DNA of 64,000 nt. Origin: Dictyobacter alpinus (GTDB lineage: Bacteria > Chloroflexota > Ktedonobacteria > Ktedonobacterales > Ktedonobacteraceae). The notes beneath the pieces were generated by a model, which saw only the letters and a list, made by a program, of their open reading frames with translations, did no database searches and was not told where the DNA came from. Below are positions 24,726 to 33,777 of this stretch, one piece after another (position 1 is the first letter of the stretch; each line of letters starts with the position of its first letter). The stretch lies in assembly GCF_003967575.1 (NCBI RefSeq), contig NZ_BIFT01000001.1, forward strand, positions 3,410,001 to 3,474,000. Direction: 5' to 3'. A program made the position numbers and the translations under genes.

Positions 24726-26414
24726 TTAAAGTCCCTGTGCGTCTTTGGCCTGCTGATCGAGAGAGCGTGCCCAGTCCTGGCAAGTGACCGCTTCCTGCTT
24801 TCGCCCCAACTTTTCGAGGACGACCGCCTTGTTATACCAAGCGTCCGGTTCCTCTGGTGCAAAGGATGTTGCTTGATCTAAGGCTGCAAGTGCCTCATCC
24901 AGGCGACCCAATGCGAAAAGTGAAAGTCCTCGGTTATTCCAGGCGGCAATGTAATGGACATCGAGTGCGAGGGCACGATCGAAGGCCGCGAGTGCCTCCT
25001 GGTGGCGTTTGAGCTCGTGCAATAAACTTCCCTTATTATACCAGGCTGATATAAGTCCGTCATCATATTGCAGAGCATGGTCATATGAGTCCAATGCCTG
25101 TTCAAACATTCGGAGTGCTGCTAAGACGTTGCCTCGATTATACCACGCGCCAGCTAATGTTGGGTCAAGTGCTAATGCTTGATCGTAATCGGCGAGCGCA
25201 TCGCGATAACGGCGCAGATCGCGTAAATCATTGGCTTTATCGAACCAACTGGTCGCATTATCTGGTTCGATTAGTGTGGCACGCTCATGTAATGCCAGGG
25301 CCTGCTCGGGTTGTTTTAAACGCCGTAGAATATTGCCTTTGGTATCCCACAATGAGGCCTGACTATCATCCAGGGCAAAGGCCCGGTCGATGGCGATCAA
25401 GGCTTCATCATAGCGTTGCAAGCTATATAATGTATCGCCCATAGCCTGCCAGATCGTACTGCGTTGTGGATCCAGGAGCAAGGCGCGGTCAAAGGCAACC
25501 AACGCTTCTTCTGGATAGCCCTGTTCGGCCAGCGCCATACCGCGTCCACTCCAGGCATAGACATAATCTGGATCAAAAGTCAGTGCCTGATCGTAGCAAT
25601 ACATCTCCTCATCGTAGCTCTGGAGATCATGCAGCACACTGGCACGTGATGTCCATAATTCTGGATCATGTGGGCTCAGTGAGATCGCATGATCATAGGC
25701 CTGTAACGCCTCTTGCGCCTGTCCCAGATGTAGGAGGGTCGCTCCTTTTCCGCTCCAGGCTTCAACCAGCGTGGAGTTCTGGCGCGTCGCCATCTCATAG
25801 GCTGCGAGCGCTTGTTCATAGGCACCATGTTCATAGGCCAGGTTACCTTCAGTTAGCCAATCATGAACTACTGGTTCAGGTGTCTGGCGGACGGGTGTGG
25901 GAGGTGGCATAGTACCAGTCGGGACCGCAATACGTACCTGTGTTGTCTCCTCATCGCTAATCGAGCTCCCTGCAAGTGGCATCTGGGGAAAGAAATCGCC
26001 CGAAATCCGGTTTACCAGCCGTGACAGGGTCGAAGGAGGCTGCTGGACTGGTGCTGGTGCTGTCTTCACCATAAACACCACCGGGCCATCTTGCCCATAG
26101 TCAACCACACGAATACTTCCAGGATCACTAACATGGGTAGAAAGCGACACAGCCAACTCGGCATCCTGCAAAAAATTCTCTTGTTCCTGTGTATTGGTAT
26201 CCTTGGGAATTAACGCCCGAATCGTCACCGGCAAATATGTTTGTTGATCGGTTGCTTGAAAAGTAACCGTCCCGCGATCTTTTTGCTGTAAAGCCTCAAT
26301 AGCATAACGGCCTTGCAGCAGGGTTCCCTTCGTCGGAATACCGCAGTGCGAGCAGAAGCGTGCCTCATCGCGATTATCAAACCCACAACTCTTAAAGTCC
26401 AAGCACTTCCCCAT
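24726..26414 (-). CDS. Zinc-ribbon TPR protein with degenerate kinase N-lobe
   Basis: 562 residues. Starts CLDFKSCGFDNRDEARFCSHC, the same zinc ribbon as the neighbouring kinase. Residues 34-122 align with that kinase's N-lobe (GRYAIEALQQKDRGTVTFQA against GRYVVEALLSKGGYAAVFRG; IRVVDYGQDGPVVFMV against VPILDYGKDGSSVFLV). The glycine loop is lost, the VAIK lysine is Arg (TIRAL), and the whole C-lobe with HRD and DFG is gone. A proline-rich linker leads to about ten TPR units from residue 180 on. It is likely a scaffold partner of the kinase. Gap to the kinase gene is about 90 nt, so co-transcription is likely. Confidence 0.88.
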   Translation of the reverse strand: MGKCLDFKSCGFDNRDEARFCSHCGIPTKGTLLQGRYAIEALQQKDRGTVTFQATDQQTYLPVTIRALIPKDTNTQEQENFLQDAELAVSLSTHVSDPGSIRVVDYGQDGPVVFMVKTAPAPVQQPPSTLSRLVNRISGDFFPQMPLAGSSISDEETTQVRIAVPTGTMPPPTPVRQTPEPVVHDWLTEGNLAYEHGAYEQALAAYEMATRQNSTLVEAWSGKGATLLHLGQAQEALQAYDHAISLSPHDPELWTSRASVLHDLQSYDEEMYCYDQALTFDPDYVYAWSGRGMALAEQGYPEEALVAFDRALLLDPQRSTIWQAMGDTLYSLQRYDEALIAIDRAFALDDSQASLWDTKGNILRRLKQPEQALALHERATLIEPDNATSWFDKANDLRDLRRYRDALADYDQALALDPTLAGAWYNRGNVLAALRMFEQALDSYDHALQYDDGLISAWYNKGSLLHELKRHQEALAAFDRALALDVHYIAAWNNRGLSLFALGRLDEALAALDQATSFAPEEPDAWYNKAVVLEKLGRKQEAVTCQDWARSLDQQAKDAQGL

Positions 26415-26691
26415 GACCGTCCTTCCTCCCTGTCCTACGCATGTATCGTGTGCATAGAATATAACGTTTCTCTACTGTAGCGAAAGTAGTGCTGCTTTGT
26501 CAATATAAGGTGTGTCCATATATTCAGTCTGTCATGCTACAAATCTGCAATCATGGACATCGCTCATGCATCAGGGCATAACAGTCTTGCACCAGTGTAT
26601 CATCAGTGACAATGTATTGCTGTGTCTCTAAAGCACTTATCAGGCTTTTATTCTTTCTCAGCATATAGTCTATATTTATATAAAATTACTA
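26415..26691. other. Intergenic, no gene seen
   Basis: AT-rich region upstream of the TPR gene on one strand and of the MOSC-region promoter on the other. Nothing else is recognised. Confidence 0.5.
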
Positions 26692-26720
26692 TTGACTTCG
26701 CTAAATGTTTCTTCTATACT
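26692..26720 (+). promoter_or_regulatory. Consensus-like sigma-70-type promoter
   Basis: TTGACT (26692-26697), 17-base spacer, TATACT (26715-26720). It would transcribe the small open frame at 26744 and the MOSC gene at 26998. Confidence 0.65.
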
Positions 26721-26743
26721 GCCCAAAAGGCAGCTAAGTTGAT

Positions 26744-26893
26744 ATGCGAATGTTTGTAAACAAGCACTGCGCCTGTCTATTTTTACTATTGGGCAAAAAT
26801 AAGTTCTTTGTTGTATATACGCTCATCATTGCGCTTTTGATCTATTTATTTGCGCCAGTGATTATGCTTCTTTGCTGTCTGAAAAAGATATGA
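26744..26893 (+). CDS. Possible 49-residue membrane peptide
   Basis: ATG 26744 opens a 49-codon frame: MRMFVNKHCACLFLLLGKNK then a strongly hydrophobic stretch FFVVYTLIIALLIYLFAPVI and MLLCCLKKI. It would make one or two membrane segments. It lies directly downstream of a good promoter, with a weak AAGGCAG upstream. Function is unknown and the frame could be chance in AT-rich DNA, so this is a candidate only. Confidence 0.35.
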   Translation: MRMFVNKHCACLFLLLGKNKFFVVYTLIIALLIYLFAPVIMLLCCLKKI

Positions 26894-26997
26894 AGATCTC
26901 CTGTATACAAAGACGGATTCAACCCCTCAAAAGGATGCAAAAATAACGTTAAAAGAGTAGAAGTTTCTTAGTATGTATGTGAAAAAGGGAGAAATGT

Positions 26998-27474
26998 ATG
27001 GCTCAAAACATCATATGGGAAGGCGAGGTTGTCGCACTGTGTATTGCTCCGGCCGCTGATGAACCGATGCAGTTGATTGATGAAGCTCAATTGGTAGAAG
27101 GACGTGGCATTGTTGGTGATCGCTATTATACCAAAAATGGAACCCACTCTGTACCTGACGAAGAGGCTTACGAGATAACTCTGATCGAGAGTGAAGCCTT
27201 TGAAAGCGTGGAGACAGAAAACAAGCTTTCCGTTTCCTATGCAGATATGCGTCGTAACATCGTCACCCGTGGTTTTTCATTGAACCACCTCGTCAATCGT
27301 GAATTCCGCATTGGTGACACCGTCCTCCGTGGCATTGCGTTGCGCGAACCCTGTGCCCACCTTATGGAGCAGACAAGTCACAAGGTTGTCGTTGGTTTCA
27401 TCCATCGTGGTGGACTTGGAGCCCAGATTATTTCCGGTGGCAATATCCGTCTCGGTGATACGATCCACGAATAA
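26998..27474 (+). CDS. MOSC-domain protein
   Basis: 158 residues, essentially one MOSC (molybdenum cofactor sulfurase C-terminal) domain: EGRGIVGDRYYTKNG, then RRNIVTRGFSLNHLVNREF and ALREPCAHL with the conserved Cys, ending GGLGAQIISGGNIRLGDTI. The Cys in EPCxHL coordinates or senses molybdenum cofactor in characterised relatives such as mARC and YiiM, which reduce N-hydroxylated compounds. Single-domain versions may deliver sulfur or cofactor. ATG follows AAAAGGGAG. No molybdopterin genes are nearby. A promoter lies 280 bp upstream. Confidence 0.88.
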   Translation: MAQNIIWEGEVVALCIAPAADEPMQLIDEAQLVEGRGIVGDRYYTKNGTHSVPDEEAYEITLIESEAFESVETENKLSVSYADMRRNIVTRGFSLNHLVNREFRIGDTVLRGIALREPCAHLMEQTSHKVVVGFIHRGGLGAQIISGGNIRLGDTIHE

Positions 27475-27687
27475 TGAAGAGCCAGATGCTGGGGACAGCC
27501 ATGTTCCCAGTATCTGTATGCATGCATCTCCCCACTTTTGATGATCCCTCTCCGCATTTCCACAAAGGTGTCACTATGCTATATAATAAGACTGAATGTT
27601 AACTATTTCTGATGTAGGCCTGGCTTGCACGGTAGTTGTGTGCAGTCAACTGTCCCCCTACAAAAAAAATTCCTAAAAGGACTTGAT

Positions 27688-30432
27688 ATGACGACGTACA
27701 AAGATGTATTTAATGCCCGTACAACATTAGAGGGCATTCAAAATTCCTCAATCCATTACTATCGTCTGGCTGCTCTAGCTGAACATGGAGTACAAGGACT
27801 GGAGCGCCTTCCTTTTACGATCAAAATTATCCTGGAGAATTTGTTACGCCATGCTGGTGGTGAATTGGTGACGAAGGATGATGTGCTTTCACTGGCTGGC
27901 TGGACTCCTGGTAAGTCGGCTGGCAGTGAGGCTGAATATCCATTCTTGCCCGGTCGGGTCTTGCTTCAGGACTTTACGGGTGTGCCAGCGGTTGCTGATC
28001 TGGCTGCGATGCGTTCGGCTGTCGCACGGATGCAGGGTGATCCACAAAAAATTAATCCTCTTGTCCCTGCCGATCTGGTGATCGACCACTCGGTCCAGGT
28101 GGATTCATTTGGCTCTACGCTGGCGTTTGCGCGTAACGTTGAACGTGAATATGAGCGTAACAGCGAGCGCTATGGACTGCTGCGCTGGGGTCAGCAGGCG
28201 TTCAGCAATTTCCGGGTCGTACCTCCGGGAACGGGTATTGTGCACCAGGTCAATCTGGAATATCTGGCGTCGGTGGTATTGACCAAAGATGATAATGGGG
28301 AGACCGTTGCCTATCCTGATTCATTAGTTGGCACAGATTCGCATACAACGATGATTAATGGTCTGGGTGTATTAGGCTGGGGTGTTGGTGGTATTGAAGC
28401 CGAGGCGGTCCTGCTGGGTCAGCCGCTCTATTTGCTCACACCTGAGGTTATTGGTATGCGCCTGATTGGTGCATTGCCCGAAGGAGCCACGGCCACAGAT
28501 CTGGTGTTGACCGTGACACAGATTCTGCGTAAGCGCGGTGTGGTGGCCAAGTTTGTTGAGTTTACTGGTCCCGGGCTCAGTCAACTGGGCCTGGCCGATC
28601 GCGCCACCATCTCGAATATGTCGCCTGAGTTTGGGGCGACCGCCACACTCTTCCCGGTGGATGCTGAGACGCTACGCTATCTGCGCGATACTGGTCGCGA
28701 TCCACAACTGGTGGAGCTCGTGGAGCACTATGCTAAAGCTCAGGGCCTTTTCCGTACTGATGACACTCCCGAGCCACAGTTTGATGATCTGCTCGAACTG
28801 GATTTAAGTTCGATTGAGCCCAGCCTGGCCGGTCCTCGTCGTCCACAGGATCGTGTGCCAATGAGTGCGCTTTCTCAGACGTTCCGTAACGCTTATGCCG
28901 ATCGCTTTAAAGAAGCTCCGTCTGTGACTCAAGGTGGGGTCGCCGTGGCCGAAAAGCCTGCCGCAACCTCCAAGGGAATCGAAGTCGACCTGGGTGAGAT
29001 GCAGACACACCTGAACAATGGCTCGGTCGCGATTGCCGCCATTACCAGTTGTACCAACACCTCGAATCCTTCGGTCATGATTGCCGCCGGTCTGGTTGCT
29101 AAACGTGCCGTAGAACGCGGCCTCTCGGTCAATCCGGCCGTCAAAACCAGTCTTGCTCCTGGTTCACGAGCCGTCATCGATTATCTAGAGAATGCAGAGT
29201 TGATCCCTTATCTGGAGGCGCTACGTTTCCATCTGGTCGGTTTTGGTTGCACTACCTGTATTGGTAATAGCGGACCATTGTCCGAGCCAATCGCGGAAGC
29301 TATTCAAGACAATGATTTGATTGTAGCAGCCGTGCTGAGTGGGAATCGTAATTTTGAAGGCCGTATCCATCCACAGGTGCGTGCCAGCTTCCTGGCCTCT
29401 CCTCCCCTGGTTGTCGCCTATGCTCTGGCTGGTACCGTCGACATCGATTTAACCACCGATCCTATCGGAACCGATGTGAATGGAGACAAAGTCTATCTGC
29501 GTGACATCTGGCCAACTCAGGAAGAGATACGTGATCTAGTCCAGAAGGCAGTAACGCCGGAGGTGTTCTCCAAAAACTACGCCCATGTCTTTGAGGGTGA
29601 TGAGCATTGGCAGGCCCTCTCTAACTCGACTGGCCCCATCTTTGAGTGGGATCCAGCGTCGACTTATGTACAGGAGCCGCCTTTCTTTAAGGACATTAAG
29701 CCAGAGCCTGCACCTGTGAAGGATATTCACGGGGCACGTGTCCTGGTCATGGTTGATGACTCGATCACCACCGACCATATTTCGCCCGCAGGTAGTTTCA
29801 ATGAGAAGAGTCCTGCCGGTCAGTACCTGGTTGAGCATGGTGTAGCCAGACGGGACTTCAATACCTACGGTGCGCGCCGTGGCAACCATGAAGTTATGGT
29901 TCGTGGTACCTTTGGCAATATCCGCCTGCGTAACCGTCTGGTGGGTGGAAAAGAGGGTTATTATACCGTACACCTGCCAGATGGTGCCGAGACCACCATC
30001 TATGAGGCATCTGAGCAATATCAGAAGGACGGCGTACCCTTGATCGTCATTGCCGGTAAAGAATATGGTTCCGGTAGTTCACGCGACTGGGCTGCCAAAG
30101 GTCCCTTGTTGCTCGGTGTGCGTGCCGCTATCGCTGAAAGCTTTGAGCGTATCCACCGCAGTAATCTGGTTGGTATGGGCATCCTGCCACTCCAATTTAA
30201 AGCAGGTGAGAGCAAAGAATCCTTGAACCTGACCGGTCGTGAGACATACGAGATCGCAGGGATCGAGCAGGGCCTGAAGCCTCGTCAGGAAGTTAGCGTT
30301 CAGGTAACCCGTGAAGATGGTTCTACCTTTACGTTCCAGACCATTGCCCGTCTGGACAGTGCTATCGACGTTACCTACTACGAGAATGGTGGCATTCTTC
30401 CCACCGTCTTACGCCGCTTGCTTCAAGACTAG
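27688..30432 (+). CDS. acnA: Aconitate hydratase (AcnA type)
   Basis: 914 residues, the usual AcnA/IRP length. Converts citrate to isocitrate in the TCA cycle. Seen: LVIDHSVQVD, LVGTDSHTTMINGLGVLGWG with substrate His, the 4Fe-4S ligands in TSCTNTSNP and FGCTTCIGNSGP, and the C-terminal swivelling domain with TTDHISPAGSF and the active-site GSGSSRDWAAKGP. The start at 27688 is set by AAAAGGA; upstream codons are not supported. An AT-rich TATAAT sequence at 27582 may be its -10 box. Monocistronic, followed by a hairpin-rich GC block and a terminator. Confidence 0.96.
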   Translation: MTTYKDVFNARTTLEGIQNSSIHYYRLAALAEHGVQGLERLPFTIKIILENLLRHAGGELVTKDDVLSLAGWTPGKSAGSEAEYPFLPGRVLLQDFTGVPAVADLAAMRSAVARMQGDPQKINPLVPADLVIDHSVQVDSFGSTLAFARNVEREYERNSERYGLLRWGQQAFSNFRVVPPGTGIVHQVNLEYLASVVLTKDDNGETVAYPDSLVGTDSHTTMINGLGVLGWGVGGIEAEAVLLGQPLYLLTPEVIGMRLIGALPEGATATDLVLTVTQILRKRGVVAKFVEFTGPGLSQLGLADRATISNMSPEFGATATLFPVDAETLRYLRDTGRDPQLVELVEHYAKAQGLFRTDDTPEPQFDDLLELDLSSIEPSLAGPRRPQDRVPMSALSQTFRNAYADRFKEAPSVTQGGVAVAEKPAATSKGIEVDLGEMQTHLNNGSVAIAAITSCTNTSNPSVMIAAGLVAKRAVERGLSVNPAVKTSLAPGSRAVIDYLENAELIPYLEALRFHLVGFGCTTCIGNSGPLSEPIAEAIQDNDLIVAAVLSGNRNFEGRIHPQVRASFLASPPLVVAYALAGTVDIDLTTDPIGTDVNGDKVYLRDIWPTQEEIRDLVQKAVTPEVFSKNYAHVFEGDEHWQALSNSTGPIFEWDPASTYVQEPPFFKDIKPEPAPVKDIHGARVLVMVDDSITTDHISPAGSFNEKSPAGQYLVEHGVARRDFNTYGARRGNHEVMVRGTFGNIRLRNRLVGGKEGYYTVHLPDGAETTIYEASEQYQKDGVPLIVIAGKEYGSGSSRDWAAKGPLLLGVRAAIAESFERIHRSNLVGMGILPLQFKAGESKESLNLTGRETYEIAGIEQGLKPRQEVSVQVTREDGSTFTFQTIARLDSAIDVTYYENGGILPTVLRRLLQD

Positions 30433-30461
30433 TAATCTTTCAGACATCATGTGATAGAAAA

Positions 30462-30591
30462 GCGGGGATGCAAGGGGCGGCGAGCTGGGGGATCGGGGGC
30501 TGTGACCCCGGCCTCCCTCTTCTCTCCCGCCCGCGTAGCGGGCGCACAAATTATCAAACGAAGTTTGACAAGATACTTAGTTACACCGCTT
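30462..30591 (+). repeat. GC-rich hairpin block after acnA, possible element K
   Basis: Contains hairpins 30494-30510 (CGGGG/CCCCG) and 30528-30544 (CGCCCGC/GCGGGCG), much more GC-rich than its flanks, and sits between acnA and its terminator. Composition and position resemble the palindromic elements, but the shared framework was not found. Confidence 0.4.
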
Positions 30592-30648
30592 TACAAAGAA
30601 ACAGCCGAGATATCATAATAGAAAAGATATTCCGGCTGTTTCTTTGTA
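30592..30648 (+). terminator. Terminator of acnA
   Basis: Arms from 30592 (TACAAAGAAACAGCCG...) and to 30648 (complement) pair over about 16 bp, with T-rich 3' arm. It is displaced about 160 bp from the acnA stop by the GC-rich block. Confidence 0.7.
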
Positions 30649-30843
30649 ACCACACAGCTATAAATTTAGCAATCCTATGCATAAGCTGGATTTCCATTTT
30701 GGCTATCAGCTTGAATGTACGTCAAAACTCATCTATGATTAGCAAGATTAGCGTTGTTTATTATTGTATAGATATTGGTAGATGTCATGTCACAACGTTA
30801 TTTTGATATTCCAGGGAGATAAAATAATCCTATAAAAGGGAAA

Positions 30844-32574
30844 ATGATGATCAGGCGTATGAAAAGCATGAAATTTAAAATGAGCTGGCAAGGTGCAGCA
30901 CTTGGCATTTTAGTATTGGTTGCAATCGTCATTCGTGCCTACCTCGCATACCAGAGCTGGCCTCTTCCGAATAGTGATGAATCTACTATGGGTGTAATGA
31001 GCATGCACATCCAGCGGGGAGCACACCCGGTTATTTACTATGGGCAGTATTATATGGGAGTTTTGCAGGCATATCTGGGGGCTTTCTTCTTTACTTTCTT
31101 TGGTTCCTCGCTTTTCGCACTCCGACTGGGTATGATCTTACTCTATGTTGGTTTTTTACTCAGCATATATTGGCTGGTTGCGCAGCTTTACACGAAACGC
31201 TTTGCCATCTTTATTGTCGCGCTCTTCTGCTTTGGTTCGGCTGCGATGTTAACACGACAGCTTACAGCCATTGGTGGTTATCCTGAGACCATCTTATTTT
31301 CTACGCTTTCTCTGGCCATTGGACTTAGACTGGCTCTGACAGCCCCAACAGGAGAATTAAAGAATCTCTTCATACGCTATGGATTGTTCTTTTTCTGGGG
31401 TGTGTCGATTGGATTAGGGATATGGAATGATACCCTTATTTTACCCTGGGTTGCCTGTTCAAGTTTGTTACTACTCTTTTCCTGGCGTGAGCTGGTTTTT
31501 AAAGGAGCCATTCTGATCTTGCTGGTTGGCCTCTTTTTAGGTGGCCTGCCACTGATCATTGATAACCTTCTTGTGCCTGCTAGAAATAATACTGTCGCTG
31601 TCCTTTTGGGTCAAGTGAATCCCGTGCCTTTAACCCTCCATACACTATATCAGCAGGCTCACAACGTCTTTACCGTCAGTTTACCAACCATGATCGGTAG
31701 CCCGACCTGCTATAAATCCGAATTCCCGTTTCTGCAATACTGGAGTTTTGGCACTACCTGGTATAGCTATTGTACGGTAACGAATACTATCTGGTCTGCT
31801 TGTTTTGTGCTGCTGTCGCTGATTGCGACTGGTATGGTGGTTTATGCTCTGGCAAAAAAGTTTTTACCTTTACGTCGGCGTACACTCTCGCTTGAAGATC
31901 GCCAGTTTCTCGTACTACAATGCGCTCGCCTGGTTCTCTTATGTGGTATTGCAGGCACCGTGTTGCCGTATCTGCGTAGTGGTGTCGCTATAGATGAAGC
32001 TGGTGTTACTGCTCGGTACTTAATTGGAGTCTGGATTAGTTTTCCTGCGCTCCTATGGCCTCTCTGGGTGGGTGGAACACGGCTTCAATGGTCGGCGGAG
32101 CAACAAATTAGTCTCCTGGAAAAAATAGGGAAGGTGGGCTGTCTAAGCTTGTTGGCCCTTTTTCTCTGCATCTTAATATATGGCACCGGGACGGCTTTAG
32201 CGCAGGTTCCGGCTGCACAGCAGGCTGTTAAAGATGAAGATCAGTTTATCGCAACATTGAAATCCCAGGGTGTTACCCATCTCTACGCCGATTACTGGAT
32301 CAGTTATCGCCTCAATTTTACTACGAAGGAAGGCATTATCGGTGCATCTATACGTTATGATTCGCAACGTTCCAGCAAGATTAGCTACGTTCATAATAGA
32401 TATGCACCATACTTTAAAGAGGTTGTGGCCGATCCATCTGCCGTCTATGTGCTCGATAAGACAGATACAAGATTACGGCAAGCCGTTGAGAAGAAGATTA
32501 AGGCCGATCATTATTCATATAAGATAACTGACATTACAAACGACTATATTATGATTCGCCCCATTCGTTCATAG
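30844..32574 (+). CDS. Multi-spanning membrane protein, GT-C/ArnT-like glycosyltransferase
   Basis: 576 residues with about ten or more hydrophobic segments. The first external loop carries NSDESTMGVMSMHIQRG followed by YYGQYYMG, resembling the acidic catalytic loop of polyprenyl-phosphate-dependent GT-C enzymes (PMT/ArnT/GT39, DUF2723-like). A soluble C-terminal part of about 110 residues follows the last segment. It would transfer a sugar from a lipid carrier on the outer face of the membrane. A GT2 enzyme that could make such carriers lies at 21.8 kb, but not adjacent. Acceptor unknown. AAAGGGA precedes the paired ATG codons. Confidence 0.7.
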   Translation: MMIRRMKSMKFKMSWQGAALGILVLVAIVIRAYLAYQSWPLPNSDESTMGVMSMHIQRGAHPVIYYGQYYMGVLQAYLGAFFFTFFGSSLFALRLGMILLYVGFLLSIYWLVAQLYTKRFAIFIVALFCFGSAAMLTRQLTAIGGYPETILFSTLSLAIGLRLALTAPTGELKNLFIRYGLFFFWGVSIGLGIWNDTLILPWVACSSLLLLFSWRELVFKGAILILLVGLFLGGLPLIIDNLLVPARNNTVAVLLGQVNPVPLTLHTLYQQAHNVFTVSLPTMIGSPTCYKSEFPFLQYWSFGTTWYSYCTVTNTIWSACFVLLSLIATGMVVYALAKKFLPLRRRTLSLEDRQFLVLQCARLVLLCGIAGTVLPYLRSGVAIDEAGVTARYLIGVWISFPALLWPLWVGGTRLQWSAEQQISLLEKIGKVGCLSLLALFLCILIYGTGTALAQVPAAQQAVKDEDQFIATLKSQGVTHLYADYWISYRLNFTTKEGIIGASIRYDSQRSSKISYVHNRYAPYFKEVVADPSAVYVLDKTDTRLRQAVEKKIKADHYSYKITDITNDYIMIRPIRS

Positions 32575-32577
32575 GTA

Positions 32578-32860
32578 GTGTTTGAATAGCACTTTTAGTG
32601 GCGAACCATATAACCAGCCACATGCGGGCGCTAAAGCGCCATGCTTCTTTTAAATGTGCTGTGAAATTGTGCGCTAAAGAGCACAATTTCACAGCACATT
32701 TAAAATCCTTTGAGTGTTAAAGGTGCGCAAGCGGGAGTGGCAAAGGTGCGCAAGCGAGAGTGGCAAAGGTGCGCAAGTTGTAATATTGTGTATGGTGCCC
32801 AAAAAGCGCACAGCGCTCTTTTGGGCACCATACACAATAAAATTCGGGCGCGTCAGCGCA
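32578..32860 (+). repeat. Palindromic intergenic element, copy E (two palindromes plus tandem repeat)
   Basis: Starts TAGTGTTTGAATAG, with GCGGGCGCTAAAGCGCCATGC framework. First palindrome: perfect 25 bp, arms 32648-32672 and 32681-32705. Then a 23-bp unit (AAAGGTGCGCAAGCGGGAG-) is repeated in tandem 2.6 times (32719-32777), followed by a second palindrome around 32785-32838 with about 20-bp arms and a short inner helix. Confidence 0.8.
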
Positions 32861-32891
32861 CGTCTGCACAAGATTGGAAGTGATATCTACT

Positions 32892-33719
32892 ATGTATATA
32901 TCAGCGAAGCGACTTCACCAGATGAAACAGGTACAGCGTTTGCTTGATCAATTACAGCCAACGGCCCCGGCTGAAGTTGTGTGTATACCCGGTTCCCAGG
33001 AGCCAGAGGGTACCGTAATTGTTTTTACTGGCTCATTTAATCCACCCACGATTGCGCATATTGCCTTATTGAAGCAGGCCCAACACTATGCGCTGGATAT
33101 TTATGGTCCAGCACACGTTTATGCTGCCTTTAGTAAGCGTACTGTGGATAAAGAAGGTGTTGAGCGCCCAGTGCTGCTGGATCGGATTATGTTGCTGCGA
33201 GATATACTGCGTAGGCGTCTGCCTGCCGTAGGCATCTTATTATTTAATCGTGGGCTGTATGTAGAGCAGGCTCAGGCTATTCGCCAGTCTTTTCCAAAGG
33301 TGAAACGAGTGCTGTTCTTGATGGGTTTTGATAAAATCATCCAGATTTTTGATCCCCATTATTATAAGGATCGCGATGCTTCGCTAGAGGAACTGTTTAG
33401 TCTGGCGGAATTGTTTGTCGTGCCGCGGGGAGATTCCGGCGAGAAAGAACTGGCTGAACTTCTAGCGCAGCCACAAAATAAGCGCTTTGCACGCTATGTC
33501 ATATCCCGTCCTTTTGATGCCGCATATCGCAATATCTCAGCCACACAGGTTCGACAGGGGGGGGTCAGCTATGAGCACGAGGCTCCCCAGGAAGTACGCC
33601 ACTTCATCCACCGTATCCGCCCCTATGCCCCTCCTGTGAAGCGTTTGGACGGAACAGAACAAGATATCTATCAGGAGCACCTTGCATATTTAACGCAACA
33701 CATAGGCCCGGTCTCCTGA
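32892..33719 (+). CDS. Nucleotidyltransferase of the NadD/NMNAT type
   Basis: 275 residues. VIVFTGSFNPPTIAHIALL is the family start motif (GxFNPxHxGH variant with T-I-A-H instead of the usual first His, keeping the last). RVLFLMGFDKIIQIFD matches the GSD/Mxx region, and NISATQVRQG is the ISSTxIR motif near the C-terminus. These enzymes couple a nucleotide to ATP, as in NAD synthesis. The altered HxGH motif leaves the substrate open; it may be an NMNAT paralogue. Start at ATG 32892 with GGAAG upstream. It lies directly downstream of element E. Confidence 0.75.
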   Translation: MYISAKRLHQMKQVQRLLDQLQPTAPAEVVCIPGSQEPEGTVIVFTGSFNPPTIAHIALLKQAQHYALDIYGPAHVYAAFSKRTVDKEGVERPVLLDRIMLLRDILRRRLPAVGILLFNRGLYVEQAQAIRQSFPKVKRVLFLMGFDKIIQIFDPHYYKDRDASLEELFSLAELFVVPRGDSGEKELAELLAQPQNKRFARYVISRPFDAAYRNISATQVRQGGVSYEHEAPQEVRHFIHRIRPYAPPVKRLDGTEQDIYQEHLAYLTQHIGPVS

Positions 33720-33737
33720 TGTGCTCCACTCTCCCAG

Positions 33738-33774
33738 AATTGCTGCGCACTATGCAACACAATGCGCAGCAATT
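33738..33774. terminator. Hairpin between convergent genes
   Basis: Arms 33738-33749 and 33763-33774 (AATTGCTGCGCA and complement) pair perfectly over 12 bp, between the nucleotidyltransferase and the FHA gene. Confidence 0.6.
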
Positions 33775-33777
33775 GCA

